Origin: Dokdonella_A sp963775445
Lineage (GTDB): Bacteria > Pseudomonadota > Gammaproteobacteria > Xanthomonadales > Rhodanobacteraceae
Reading direction: 5' to 3'
DNA: 64,000 bases
Assembly: GCA_963775445.1 (NCBI GenBank)
Contig: CAVZIT010000006.1
Span: 682,001 to 746,000 of the forward strand
How positions within the stretch are numbered: position 1 is the stretch's first letter; the number at the start of each line of letters is the position of its first letter. The position numbers were made by a program, and so were the translations under genes. Shown here piece by piece: positions 26,510 through 34,791 of the stretch. The notes under the pieces were generated by a model that did no database searches, had not been told where the DNA came from, and worked only from the letters and a program-made list of their open reading frames with translations.

Positions 26510-26570
26510 GCGGCGATGATAACCGACGATGCAGTCCGGTTGCCGCGGCAGGCCTGCTCATCCGGCCCGC

Positions 26571-26617
26571 AAAAAAAATCGCGGCGGTGTCACTTCCACA
26601 AAAGCGACACCGCCGCG
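26571..26617 (-). terminator. Rho-independent terminator after the ydcH-like gene
   Basis: On the minus strand a 12-bp perfect GC-rich stem (CGCGGCGGTGTC paired with GACACCGCCGCG, loop of 14 bases) is followed directly by a run of eight U residues. It lies between the ydcH-like gene and cbs, so it would end the ydcH-like transcript and isolate cbs. Confidence 0.88.
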
Positions 26618-26638
26618 ACCATGCAATCCCTTTTCCGC

Positions 26639-26857
26639 TCAGGCGCTCTGCTGACCTTCCCACATATGAATCAGCTTGTCCTTCGTATGCAATTTTTCCT
26701 TCTTCATCTTGTGCAAGGTGATGTCGTCCATCGGCAGCACACCCAGCTCGGCATCGCGGACCTTGCCATCGAGCTCCCTGTGCCGATGATACAGGCTGCG
26801 AAATTCGGCATTGTTCTGCATCAACGCTTCGACTTCTTTTTCCTGTTGCTCGAACAT
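26639..26857 (-). CDS. YdcH/DUF465-family small protein
   Basis: A 72-residue charged helical protein with the DUF465 pattern: an FRSLYHRHRELDGKV helix, then a helix with LHKMKKEKLHTKDKL. DUF465 proteins form a short antiparallel coiled coil; their role is unknown. The ATG at 26857 has an AGGAGGT ribosome-binding site at ideal spacing, which decides it over the TTG one codon upstream. A strong terminator follows, so it is a single-gene unit. Confidence 0.85.
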   Translation of the reverse strand: MFEQQEKEVEALMQNNAEFRSLYHRHRELDGKVRDAELGVLPMDDITLHKMKKEKLHTKDKLIHMWEGQQSA

Positions 26858-26860
26858 CAA

Positions 26861-27317
26861 TCGACCTCCTGTTTCCAGTGTGTTTCAGGTAGGGTTGAGA
26901 AAATCCCCAACGTAGCGCGCGTCCCCGATGAGGCGGTCACGGGGAAAGGCGGCGCGTCGATGACGCGCTCGCGATCGCCACGAACGAGAAGGGTAACGGT
27001 GGGAATACGGTGAGTTGGAAAGGTGATGTGGAAGCTTGAGCGGCGCCTGCTGCAACAACGAGCCTCTGCAAACTGAGGCTATCTCGTCGTCGGTCGCTAA
27101 GGCTGCTTTCATCTGTCAGGCTTGGTCCAAGAGGGTTTCGGCGGGGCCGGTTCGCTTGGAATTTTCAAGCTACTCCGATCCTGAACGTTTCGCAACCACT
27201 CACTGACATGGCTCGCAAGCTATTGTTAATTATAGGCAAATACTGACACGACGTCCTTGGAGTTGGTAAATGCGCAGGGCACGCCGGGCCAGCGTTGGCG
27301 GGGTCGTGCAAGAGGAA
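26861..27317. other. Intergenic region without recognised gene
   Basis: About 450 bases between the ydcH-like gene and the first TPR-sulfotransferase. I see no convincing reading frame, tRNA cloverleaf or copy of the large repeat families. A short inverted pair GCCTCTGCAAACTGAGGC sits at about 27062-27080. The promoter of the minus-strand ydcH-like gene must lie in the left end. Confidence 0.5.
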
Positions 27318-28775
27318 TCATTCGTCCGGGAAACTCGACACCAACAGCGGTTGCAGATCGGCATAGCGGCGCCAGCGCCCCAGCGACCGGGAATGCACGG
27401 GCTGCCTTGCCTGCCACAGACTCGCCGTGGCGATGGCGCCCGCTGGCGTTGGTGCATCGGCGTCCGCCGCCGGTCGGTCCAGGCCCAGAAACTCGGCGAC
27501 ACGCGTGAGCTCAGCCTCGGGGGCCGCGACCAGTGATTCGTAATCGACATCGAGGATCGGCAGGATATTTCGCTGGCGCCAATGAGCCATCAGCCGATCA
27601 TGGCCCTCGGCAAACGCGGCGATATCGGCAAAATCGTAGGCGAATCCGAGATCGTCATGCGCGAACTGCTGGCGCCACAGCGAAAACGCGACTTCGCGCC
27701 GATCTCGACGGCAGTGAATGATGCGCGCATTCGGAAACAGGGCGGCGATTACGTCGAGATAGCGGAAGTTGAGTGGATTCTTGTCGAGATAGACGCGCGC
27801 CGGCGCATCGTCGCGACGTAACTGCATTGCGTACATCGTCGCAATGCGCTCGATCGCCGCGCGCTCCACGGCAGCGCCATTTGCTCCAAGACGCCTCGCG
27901 AACGCGTCGGTCCAGTTGAGTTCTCCGCGGTTTCGCAGATCCGCATGGCGTTGCAACCTCGTCGCGAGCAATGTGGTGCCGCTGCGCGGCAGGCCGACGA
28001 CGAACGCCGGCACGAATCCCGGATCGGTCTCACTCGCGGGTAGCATCGCGGCGGTGCTGCGCGCAGCCACTGTCGCCTGCCACGCAGCCGCGCTCCAGTT
28101 CGAGCGCTTTTTCGCCGCGCGATTGGCCTCTTCGAACGCGACGGAAGCGGCTTTGACATCGTCCAGATCATCGAGGACCTTGCCCCAGGCAAACAGCACC
28201 GACATGCGCGTGATGTCGCTGAGCGCCGCATTGCTCGAGGCGGCGCGAAACCGCTTGACGTCTGGATCCTTCGCGCGTTCGAACCGCCGGGTCTGCGCCA
28301 GGCGCAACCAGGCCTTTGCGAGGGTCGGATCGCTATCCAGTGCGGCGCGATAGCGCTCGGCCGCTTCTTCGAATTGCCCCAGTGCCAACGCGAAATCGCC
28401 CGCGAAACCGAGCAGCCGCGCGTGATCGGGCGTCAGACGCAATTGTTCATTGCAAACCGTCAGAGCGCTCTGCCACGCGTCGCATTCGCGCAGGAAACGC
28501 GCCGTCCTTTCGCTGTCGTCCGGTTTCCTTGGCCGCGCCTTCCACGACCAGAACATCGCGTCAGCGGCGGCATCGAGTCGTCCTGATTCGCGCAGCATGA
28601 AAGCCAGCGCGACAGCCGCATCGAGATGCCCGGGGTAGCTCGCGAGCACGGACCGATAACCACGCTCGGCTTCTTCGAATCGCCCTGCCAGGCGCAACGC
28701 ATTGGCACCCTGGCAGGCCAGATCGTACGCACTCGCCGTTTCCTGCCCGGCTTCTTCAGCCACGTCGCTGGCCAC
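27318..28775 (-). CDS. TPR-sulfotransferase A
   Basis: A 485-residue protein. The N-terminal half (about residues 15-245) consists of tetratricopeptide helices, and the C-terminal half is a sulfotransferase domain. The 5'-phosphosulfate loop is FVVGLPRSGTTLL (258-270), the DKNPLNFRYLDVI motif follows near 341, and the 3'-phosphate site is in CRRDRREVAFSLW (from 355). It most resembles TPR-sulfotransferase E of this window (DK-x-PLNF, ARII-x-C-x-RD motifs). It would transfer sulfate from PAPS; the TPR part suggests a protein or peptide acceptor, as in tyrosylprotein sulfotransferases. The start is GTG at 28775, ten bases after the preceding lipoprotein gene. No signal peptide. Confidence 0.87.
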   Translation of the reverse strand: MASDVAEEAGQETASAYDLACQGANALRLAGRFEEAERGYRSVLASYPGHLDAAVALAFMLRESGRLDAAADAMFWSWKARPRKPDDSERTARFLRECDAWQSALTVCNEQLRLTPDHARLLGFAGDFALALGQFEEAAERYRAALDSDPTLAKAWLRLAQTRRFERAKDPDVKRFRAASSNAALSDITRMSVLFAWGKVLDDLDDVKAASVAFEEANRAAKKRSNWSAAAWQATVAARSTAAMLPASETDPGFVPAFVVGLPRSGTTLLATRLQRHADLRNRGELNWTDAFARRLGANGAAVERAAIERIATMYAMQLRRDDAPARVYLDKNPLNFRYLDVIAALFPNARIIHCRRDRREVAFSLWRQQFAHDDLGFAYDFADIAAFAEGHDRLMAHWRQRNILPILDVDYESLVAAPEAELTRVAEFLGLDRPAADADAPTPAGAIATASLWQARQPVHSRSLGRWRRYADLQPLLVSSFPDE

Positions 28776-28784
28776 GCGCGTACG

Positions 28785-29546
28785 TCACTCCTTCTTGTGC
28801 TTCGGCTTCTTGTGTCGGGGCGATTTCTTCGACGGAGCCGGCTTTGTGCCGGTATTCCCGGCATTGCCTGCCTTGTCCTGGGCTTCGAGCAGGTCGGCTT
28901 CCTTCTTGGCCAACGCGGCGGCCCTGGCCTGCGCGGCGGCAATGCGTTTGCTCTGATCCGCCTCCGCACGCGCAGCCACGGCATCCTGCTCGGCCTGGTT
29001 TCCCGCGGCGCGCGCTTGCTCGGCCTCTTGGGCATAGCGCGCAGCTTCCTCCGCCCGGATCTGAGCCTGCAGGCGCTGCTGCTCGGCTTCGCGCCGTGCC
29101 TGCTCGGCATCACGCCGCGCCGACGCCAACAGCAAGCGATCGTGTTCCTGCTGCAACGCGGCGCGTTGCTGTTCCATTTCGACTGCTTGCGCGACGGCCC
29201 ATGCCGTATCCACTCGGCGTTGCGCGACAACCGTGTTGCTTGCACCCTCCGCATCTCCGCCATGCGATTTCTGGAGCGTTGCCAATGCATCGCGTGCACT
29301 CGCGACCGCAGCGGGAGCGAGATCTCCCAGTTTCGGGTCGGCCGCGAGCTGATCAAGACTGCGTTCGAGCCGCGCCGTGTCGGCTTCGTGGGTCGGCCCG
29401 CTCGCGCATCCCGCAAGCCAACCGCTCGACGCGAGAACCAATGCGAGTGCGAAACAAACGCGAGAATGCACCGGGCAGCGGGCGCCATCCGGTTTTTGCG
29501 GTCCGATCCACATGCAACGGGACGAAAAGACTGCAATCCGATTCAC
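28785..29546 (-). CDS. DUF4398-type coiled-coil lipoprotein
   Basis: A 253-residue envelope lipoprotein. A hydrophobic signal segment with lipobox WLAGC ends at about residue 47. Then comes a DUF4398-like region (ARLERSLDQLAADPKLGDLAP) and a long Ala/Glu/Arg-rich coiled coil (about residues 120-225). A very basic Lys-rich tail (KKSPRHKKPKHKKE) may contact DNA, peptidoglycan or LPS phosphates. The GTG start at 29546 overlaps the TGA of the next lipoprotein gene (GTGA); an ATG at 29513 is an alternative. The two lipoproteins are an operon, probably with TPR-sulfotransferase A. DUF4398 proteins often carry OmpA domains; this one does not. Confidence 0.78.
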   Translation of the reverse strand: MNRIAVFSSRCMWIGPQKPDGARCPVHSRVCFALALVLASSGWLAGCASGPTHEADTARLERSLDQLAADPKLGDLAPAAVASARDALATLQKSHGGDAEGASNTVVAQRRVDTAWAVAQAVEMEQQRAALQQEHDRLLLASARRDAEQARREAEQQRLQAQIRAEEAARYAQEAEQARAAGNQAEQDAVAARAEADQSKRIAAAQARAAALAKKEADLLEAQDKAGNAGNTGTKPAPSKKSPRHKKPKHKKE

Positions 29547-29944
29547 TGTGAAGTGCCTCCGTTCCCGGCCTCGAGGCTCTGGCGCAGCGTTTCATTTTGC
29601 TGCCTGAGCGCCTTCACCGCTTCACGCGCCTTGGCCAATCGCGTTCGACCCACGGCGAGGTCCGCGTTCGCCTGTGCTTCGCGTGCCAGCCGCGCGGCGG
29701 CGTCATAATCCTCGCTGGACTCGGCCGCCTTGGCGTCCGCAAGGCTGTGCTCGGCCATCTGCATGTCGAGCGGCGCATGGTCCGGCGCACCGGCAGCGCG
29801 CGCAGCATCGACGCTGTGATCGGCCGCGGCGAGTTGATCGAGCGGTGGCGGAGTCGTCGCGCAGCCTGCGACCAACAGGCCGATCGCCAACGAGCCGATC
29901 AAGACTGCGACCGGCGCACATGGTTTTTGCTGGTTTGCTGTCAT
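29543..29944 (-). CDS. DUF4398 lipoprotein
   Basis: A 133-residue lipoprotein with signal peptide and lipobox GLLVAGC (lipidated Cys28), followed by the DUF4398 helical hairpin (DQLAAADHSVDAARAAGAPD, then HAPLDMQMAEHSLADAKAAE). The C-terminal part is a short coiled coil. It is divergent from pilU, sharing a 100-base promoter region, and its stop overlaps the start of the larger lipoprotein. Function unknown; envelope structure or peptidoglycan contact is likely. Confidence 0.84.
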   Translation of the reverse strand: MTANQQKPCAPVAVLIGSLAIGLLVAGCATTPPPLDQLAAADHSVDAARAAGAPDHAPLDMQMAEHSLADAKAAESSEDYDAAARLAREAQANADLAVGRTRLAKAREAVKALRQQNETLRQSLEAGNGGTSQ

Positions 29945-30047
29945 AAGCTTGCCCGGGGGCAGAGGAACTGCCTATTGTGCGAAGGCATCAGCGGTTTTTG
30001 CAACGACCATCATACGGTCGGCCGTTCTCGAATCGAAGGGTAGTTGC

Positions 30048-31154
30048 ATGGATATCGGCTATTTTCTCAAGCTCATGAACGAAAAAGGTGCCTCGGACAT
30101 GTTTCTGAGCACCGGCGCGGCGGTGAATATCAAGGTGGAGGGACGCCTCTACGCGCTCGGCAATGCCGGATTGCCGTCCGGCATGGTCAAGAAGATCGCA
30201 TATTCGCTGATGGACGAAGGCCAGGTGCCTCAATTCGAGCGCGACCTGGAATTGAACATGGCGATCGCGGTCCGCGAGAGCGGGCGCTTTCGCATCAACG
30301 TGTTCAAGCAACGCGGCGAAGTCGCCATGGTGATCCGTGCCATCAAGCACGAAGTGCCAACCGTCGAGGAATTGCGCCTGCCGCAACTGTTCAAGCGCCT
30401 GATCATGGAGCCGCGCGGATTGATCCTCGTCGTCGGCACCACCGGTTCGGGTAAATCGACGACGCTCGCATCAATGATCGATCATCGCAACAGCACCTCG
30501 TCGGGCCACATTCTTACCATCGAGGATCCGATCGAATACCTGTTCCGGCACAAGAAATCCGTCATCAACCAGCGCGAGGTCGGGCTCGATACGCACAGTT
30601 TCCACGAGGCGCTGCGCAATGCCATGCGCGAGGCGCCCGACGTGATCATGATCGGCGAAATCCGCGATTCGGAAACCATGGATGCCGCGATCGCCTTTTC
30701 CGAAACCGGGCATCTGTGTCTGGCCACGCTGCATTCGAACAACGCCGACCAGACCCTCGACCGCATCCTCAATTTCTTCCCGGAAGGTGCGCACCGCAAC
30801 GTGCTCATGAATCTTTCGCTCAACCTGCGTGCGGTCATCAGCCAGCGTCTCGTGATCGGCATGGACGGCCGTCGCATTCCGGCCGTCGAGGTGCTGCTGA
30901 ACACACCGCTGATCAGCGACATGATCCGGCGCGGCAAGGTGCACGAGGTCAAGGAGGCGATGGATCGCAGTCTTCAGGAAGGCATGCAGACCTTCGACCA
31001 GGCTTTGTACGCGCTGTACAAGGAAGGCAAGATCGAGCTCGAGGAAGCGCTCAATCATTCGGACTCGCGCGACGGGCTCGCGCTCAAGATCCGCCTCGCC
31101 GAGGGCGGCGGGGCGCCGATGCACGATCCGTTCGAGGCCGAGCAGTTCGGATGA
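30048..31154 (+). CDS. pilU: PilT/PilU-type twitching motility ATPase
   Basis: A 368-residue hexameric ATPase that helps retract type IV pili. The motifs are the Walker A GTTGSGKST (130-138), the Asp box TIEDPIEYLF, the Walker B VIMIGEIRD and the His box TGHLCLATLHSNNADQT. The opening MDIGYFLKLMNEKGASDMFL and the C-terminal acidic tail are typical of PilU rather than PilT. PilT is not in the window. The ATG at 30048 starts the conserved fold; upstream in-frame codons have no homology. The stop overlaps the next gene by four bases (ATGA). Confidence 0.92.
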   Translation: MDIGYFLKLMNEKGASDMFLSTGAAVNIKVEGRLYALGNAGLPSGMVKKIAYSLMDEGQVPQFERDLELNMAIAVRESGRFRINVFKQRGEVAMVIRAIKHEVPTVEELRLPQLFKRLIMEPRGLILVVGTTGSGKSTTLASMIDHRNSTSSGHILTIEDPIEYLFRHKKSVINQREVGLDTHSFHEALRNAMREAPDVIMIGEIRDSETMDAAIAFSETGHLCLATLHSNNADQTLDRILNFFPEGAHRNVLMNLSLNLRAVISQRLVIGMDGRRIPAVEVLLNTPLISDMIRRGKVHEVKEAMDRSLQEGMQTFDQALYALYKEGKIELEEALNHSDSRDGLALKIRLAEGGGAPMHDPFEAEQFG

Positions 31155-31819
31155 TCCAGCACCTGCAGAATGTCCTGACGCCCGACGAGCTCGCGCGCCT
31201 GCGTGAGCTCGCCGGCAGCGCGCATTTTGTCGACGGGCGCATCAGCAACCCCAACTACGCGCTCAAGCGCAACCAGCAGGTCGCACAGGACGACCCGGGC
31301 AACGCCGAACCCGGCACGATGCTGCGCGACGCCCTCAATCGCCATCCGGATCTGCAACGTGCTTTCCCGCGCCATATGGCAACGCCGACCCTGGCGCGTT
31401 ACGAACCCGGGATGAGTTATGGCTGGCACATGGATGCGGCGTTGTTCCCGTCGCGCCCGCCGATGCGATCGGATGTGTCGTGCACGGTGTTCCTGTCGGC
31501 GCCGGAGGATTATGACGGCGGCGAGTTGATGATCTCGATGGGCCAACATGCGCTGCCGTGCAAGCTTCCGGCAGGCGACGCCGTGCTGTATCCCGCCACG
31601 ACGATCCACCAGGTCGCGGCGGTGACGCGCGGCGTGCGTCTGGTCGGAATCACCTGGCTGCAGAGCTACATCCCCGATGTGCACCAGCGCGAATTGCTGC
31701 AGCAGGTCGAAGAAGCGCGCGCAATGGAAACGGCGCGTGGCGATGCCGCGGAGATGCGGATGCTGCTGCTGCTCGGCTCGCTTCGAAACAATCTGTTTCG
31801 CTTGTGGTCCGACGCCTGA
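31151..31819 (+). CDS. PKHD-type 2OG-Fe(II) oxygenase (PiuC-like)
   Basis: A 222-residue Fe(II)/2-oxoglutarate dioxygenase of the PiuC/YbiX group. The iron ligands are His93 and Asp95 in SYGWHMDAAL and His153 in TTIHQVAAVTRGVRL, with an Arg just after it for 2-oxoglutarate. The YDGGELMI motif is typical. These genes often sit near TonB receptors and are linked to iron uptake, but the substrate is unknown. The ATG overlaps the pilU stop (ATGA), so it is translationally coupled to a pilus gene, an uncommon pairing. Confidence 0.9.
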   Translation: MIQHLQNVLTPDELARLRELAGSAHFVDGRISNPNYALKRNQQVAQDDPGNAEPGTMLRDALNRHPDLQRAFPRHMATPTLARYEPGMSYGWHMDAALFPSRPPMRSDVSCTVFLSAPEDYDGGELMISMGQHALPCKLPAGDAVLYPATTIHQVAAVTRGVRLVGITWLQSYIPDVHQRELLQQVEEARAMETARGDAAEMRMLLLLGSLRNNLFRLWSDA

Positions 31820-31869
31820 GCGCTCTTGCGTGGTCTGTCCACGTGAAGCAATACATCGAATTCGTTCAA

Positions 31870-32948
31870 GGCCATGGCGGCCGAAGGGCACGAAGCATCC
31901 CGCCGTTCGCACTGAGCGTAGCGGCCAAAGGCCGTGAAGCACCCGACCGTTCGCACTGAGCGTAGCGGCCGAAGGCCGCGAAGCACCCGACCGTTCGCAC
32001 TGAGCGTAGCGGCCAAAGGCCGCGAAGCACCCCGCCGTTCGCACTGAGCGTAGCGGCCAAAGGCCGCGAAGTCGAAGTGCCTGCGTTGCGGCAACCGTGC
32101 CCTTCGACTCCGGCCCTGCGGGGCCTACGCTCAGGGTGAACGGAGGGTGGGAACTCGGCCCTGCGGGCCTACGCTCAGGGTGAACGGAATCCAGGCGAAA
32201 ATTCCCAAGTTCAGCATTGGGACTGAGCGTAGCGGCCAAAGGCCGCGAAGCACCCCGCCGTTCGCACTGAGCGTAGCGGCCAAAGGCCGTGAAGCACCCG
32301 ACCGTTCGCACTGAGCGTAGCGGCCAAAGGCCGCGAAGCACCCGACCGTTCGCACTGAGCGTAGCGGCCAAAGGCCGCGAAGTCGAAGTGCCTGCGTTGC
32401 GGCAACCGTGCCCTTCGACTCCGGCCCTGCGGGCCTACGCTCAGGGTGAACGGAGGGTGGGAACTCTCGGCCCTGCGGGCCTACGCTCAGGGTGAACGGA
32501 GGGTGGGAACTTCGGCCCTGCGGGCCTACGCTCAGGGTGAACGGAATCCAGGCGAAAATTCCCAATTTCAGCGTTGGGACTGAACGTAGCGGCCGAAGGC
32601 CGCGAAGCACCCGCCGTTCGCACTGAGCGTAGCGGCCAAAGGCCGCGAAGCACCCCGCCGTTCGCACTGAACGTAGCGGCCGAACGCCGCGAAGCACCTC
32701 GCCGTTCGCACTGAGCGTAGCGGCCAAAGGCCGCGAAGTCGAAGTGCCTGCGTTGCGGCAACCGTGCCCTTCGACTCCGGCCCTGCGGGCCTACGCTCAG
32801 GGTGAACGAAGGGTGGGAACTTCGGTCCTGCGGGGCCTACGCTCAGGGAGAACGGAGGGTGGGAACCTCGGCCCTGCGGGCCTACGCTCAGGGTGGACGG
32901 AGGGTGGGAACTTCGGCCCTGCGGGCCTACGCTCAGGGTGAACGGAGA
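31870..32948. repeat. Repeat island 1 (three head-to-head cycles)
   Basis: About 1.1 kb of imperfect palindromic units. It has three cycles. Each starts with four units of about 45-48 bp reading CTGAGCGTAGCGGCC-AAAGGCCGCGAAG. Each then has a 16-bp centre TGCGTTGCGGCAACCG bordered by GTGCC (32081-32100, 32388-32408, 32744-32764). Each ends with two to five units of opposite orientation reading GGCCCTGCGGGCCTACGCTC. The cycles are joined by a linker GGAATCCAGGCGAAAATTCC (about 32185, 32541). Reading frames through the island are open in several registers but encode only the repeat. No gene is seen. Confidence 0.9.
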
Positions 32949-32988
32949 GCAAAAACTTCGGCCGCGGGTCTGCAATACAAAATTCACG

Positions 32989-34083
32989 CTAGCGCGCGCG
33001 ACCCAAAAGCGGCGCCAGTGACTCAAGTTGCGGATGGCGAGCGATGAGGTGTTCGGCCCACTCCAGGCCGAGGGCGATATCGTTGCCGAATTTGCGCCGT
33101 GACAGCGCAAGATCGTGTTCGCGATCGGCGGGCGAATACGCGTGATCGGGTTTTTTCGCATAAGCGCGCAGCACGTCCGACATCGCCGTCGACGCCGCAG
33201 GCGTTGGCACGCCCGGCAGGCGCAGGTGTTCGCAAACTGCGGCGAGTTGGGCCTCGGGTGCAGCCAGCAGGTTTTCGAAATCCAGCATCATGGCACGATC
33301 GCCGGAACCCGATTGCGAGACCTCATGAAAGCGCAAAAGCTCGGCCATCCAGCCAAGTGCAAGCGTTTCTGCATGCGCCAGCCGGTAGAGGCGCAAGCCG
33401 TCTTCGCCCAAGCGGCGGTGCAGGTAACACAGACGGTCCGGCGCGAAGGTCAAGGCATCGCGCGCGCCATTGGGCGCTTTCAGCATCGTGGCGAGATAGC
33501 GTTCCAGCGGCAGGTACAACAGCACGGTGCGCACGTCTGGAAATTCGGCCAGCAGCCGCTCGGCCAGGATGTTGCAATTGCTCGTCGCCTTGACGACGAC
33601 GCGCTGGTTGCGCTGGAACTTGCGTCCCAATAGTCGCATGACGAGCATCGAAAGCATCGGCAGTCGCTCAGGATCCACTCGCGCCAACGGCGACTCCCGA
33701 TCGCGTTCGGCCACTGCGAGTTCGCGCAAAGCCAGAGGCTCGCGCAATCCGAGCACGCCCGCAGACAGATCGAGCAAGCGGCTCAGCAAGGTCGAGCCGC
33801 AATGACCGATGTGGAAGATGAAAGATGGAGCCTGCGCTGATTCGCCTGTGTCTCGGGCCTCGTCCAGCAGTGGGCCGATCGGCAACCAGAACGCTTCGCG
33901 CCCGTCGATGCCAAGGCGTTCATCGAGAAACGAAGCGGCACGCAATTCCTTCTCGGCAACACGCACGAATAGCGCGCGCGACTGCACAAGGTCCAAGCGA
34001 TGCAGGAATAGACCTGCATCCTGCCGGACTGCATCGATGGCCGTAACCTTATTCAACGCGGGAACGATTCCCGCCATGGGCAT
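32989..34083 (-). CDS. Stand-alone sulfotransferase-like protein
   Basis: A 364-residue protein with a P-loop FIFHIGHCGSTLLSRLLD in place of the usual PRSGTTLL; the GHCGST form is seen in a distinct sulfotransferase-like group. A second conserved region is VVVKATSNCNILAERLLAEFP. There is no TPR part, so it differs from the five TPR-sulfotransferases nearby. Residues 1-85 are an unrecognised N-terminal domain. It lies downstream of a 2OG oxygenase and a TPR-sulfotransferase in the same orientation and ends at the edge of repeat island 1. Function: probable sulfo group transfer, acceptor unknown. Confidence 0.75.
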   Translation of the reverse strand: MPMAGIVPALNKVTAIDAVRQDAGLFLHRLDLVQSRALFVRVAEKELRAASFLDERLGIDGREAFWLPIGPLLDEARDTGESAQAPSFIFHIGHCGSTLLSRLLDLSAGVLGLREPLALRELAVAERDRESPLARVDPERLPMLSMLVMRLLGRKFQRNQRVVVKATSNCNILAERLLAEFPDVRTVLLYLPLERYLATMLKAPNGARDALTFAPDRLCYLHRRLGEDGLRLYRLAHAETLALGWMAELLRFHEVSQSGSGDRAMMLDFENLLAAPEAQLAAVCEHLRLPGVPTPAASTAMSDVLRAYAKKPDHAYSPADREHDLALSRRKFGNDIALGLEWAEHLIARHPQLESLAPLLGRAR

Positions 34084-34152
34084 GCACCGGTTCGGCGTTT
34101 TCCCGAATCCCCGGCAACGCGCCGCGGCCTTCTCGATTCAGGACGGACCGAC

Positions 34153-34791
34153 TCATCGCGGCACGTACTTTGACGGGTCCGCATCCAGCGGCTTTCGATC
34201 GAACAACAGGTAGGTCGAAAGGATGTACTTGTCGTTCGAGCGCGGCGGCAGCCCGGCATGCTGGTACATCCAGTACGGCGGAAACATGAGCAAACGACCT
34301 GCGCGCGCCTCGACCTCCAGATCGAGATCGGAAAATCGCGTTTCGCCCCCTTCGGTGACATCGTTCAGATACCACAGGAACACGAGATAGCGATCGGATT
34401 TGTCGTACATCGAGTCGAAATGTGGCTGGAAGCACTCGTCGCTTCCAGCCGTGTAACGCTTGATGACCAGTTCGGCGGTGAGGTGGCTGGGCGGTATGGG
34501 CAGGCCGATGCCTATTTCGGCGTTGTAACGCTCGAGATACTGGTCGATCCGGCTCAGAAAAAATCCCTTCATTGCCGTATCCGCCAGCGGCGTCAGGTTG
34601 AGTTCGGTCCAGCCGCTGCGTTCGAGCCCGGCGCGCACGCCACGACCGTTGCGCACCTGCGCCGCCGGCATTTGCTCGAAGCCGGAAATCAGACCGTTGC
34701 ACAACTCGCGCGGCAACGCATCGTCGTACCAGCGCACGAAATGCCGCAAGTTGTCGGGCGGCGTTGGCAGCGCGGCCGCGTCAGGCTTCAT
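34153..34791 (-). CDS. Prolyl-4-hydroxylase-like 2OG-Fe(II) oxygenase
   Basis: A 212-residue dioxygenase. Iron ligands are the His and Asp of QPHFDSMYD and a distal His in WMYQHAGLPPRSNDKYILST. The FLWYLNDVTEGGETRF strand is the hallmark of the P4Hc fold. The ATG at 34791 overlaps the end of TPR-sulfotransferase B by 11 bases, so the two are co-translated. Hydroxylase plus sulfotransferase suggests stepwise modification of the same protein or peptide, which is inference. A start further upstream would lie inside the neighbour's coding sequence. Confidence 0.85.
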   Translation of the reverse strand: MKPDAAALPTPPDNLRHFVRWYDDALPRELCNGLISGFEQMPAAQVRNGRGVRAGLERSGWTELNLTPLADTAMKGFFLSRIDQYLERYNAEIGIGLPIPPSHLTAELVIKRYTAGSDECFQPHFDSMYDKSDRYLVFLWYLNDVTEGGETRFSDLDLEVEARAGRLLMFPPYWMYQHAGLPPRSNDKYILSTYLLFDRKPLDADPSKYVPR

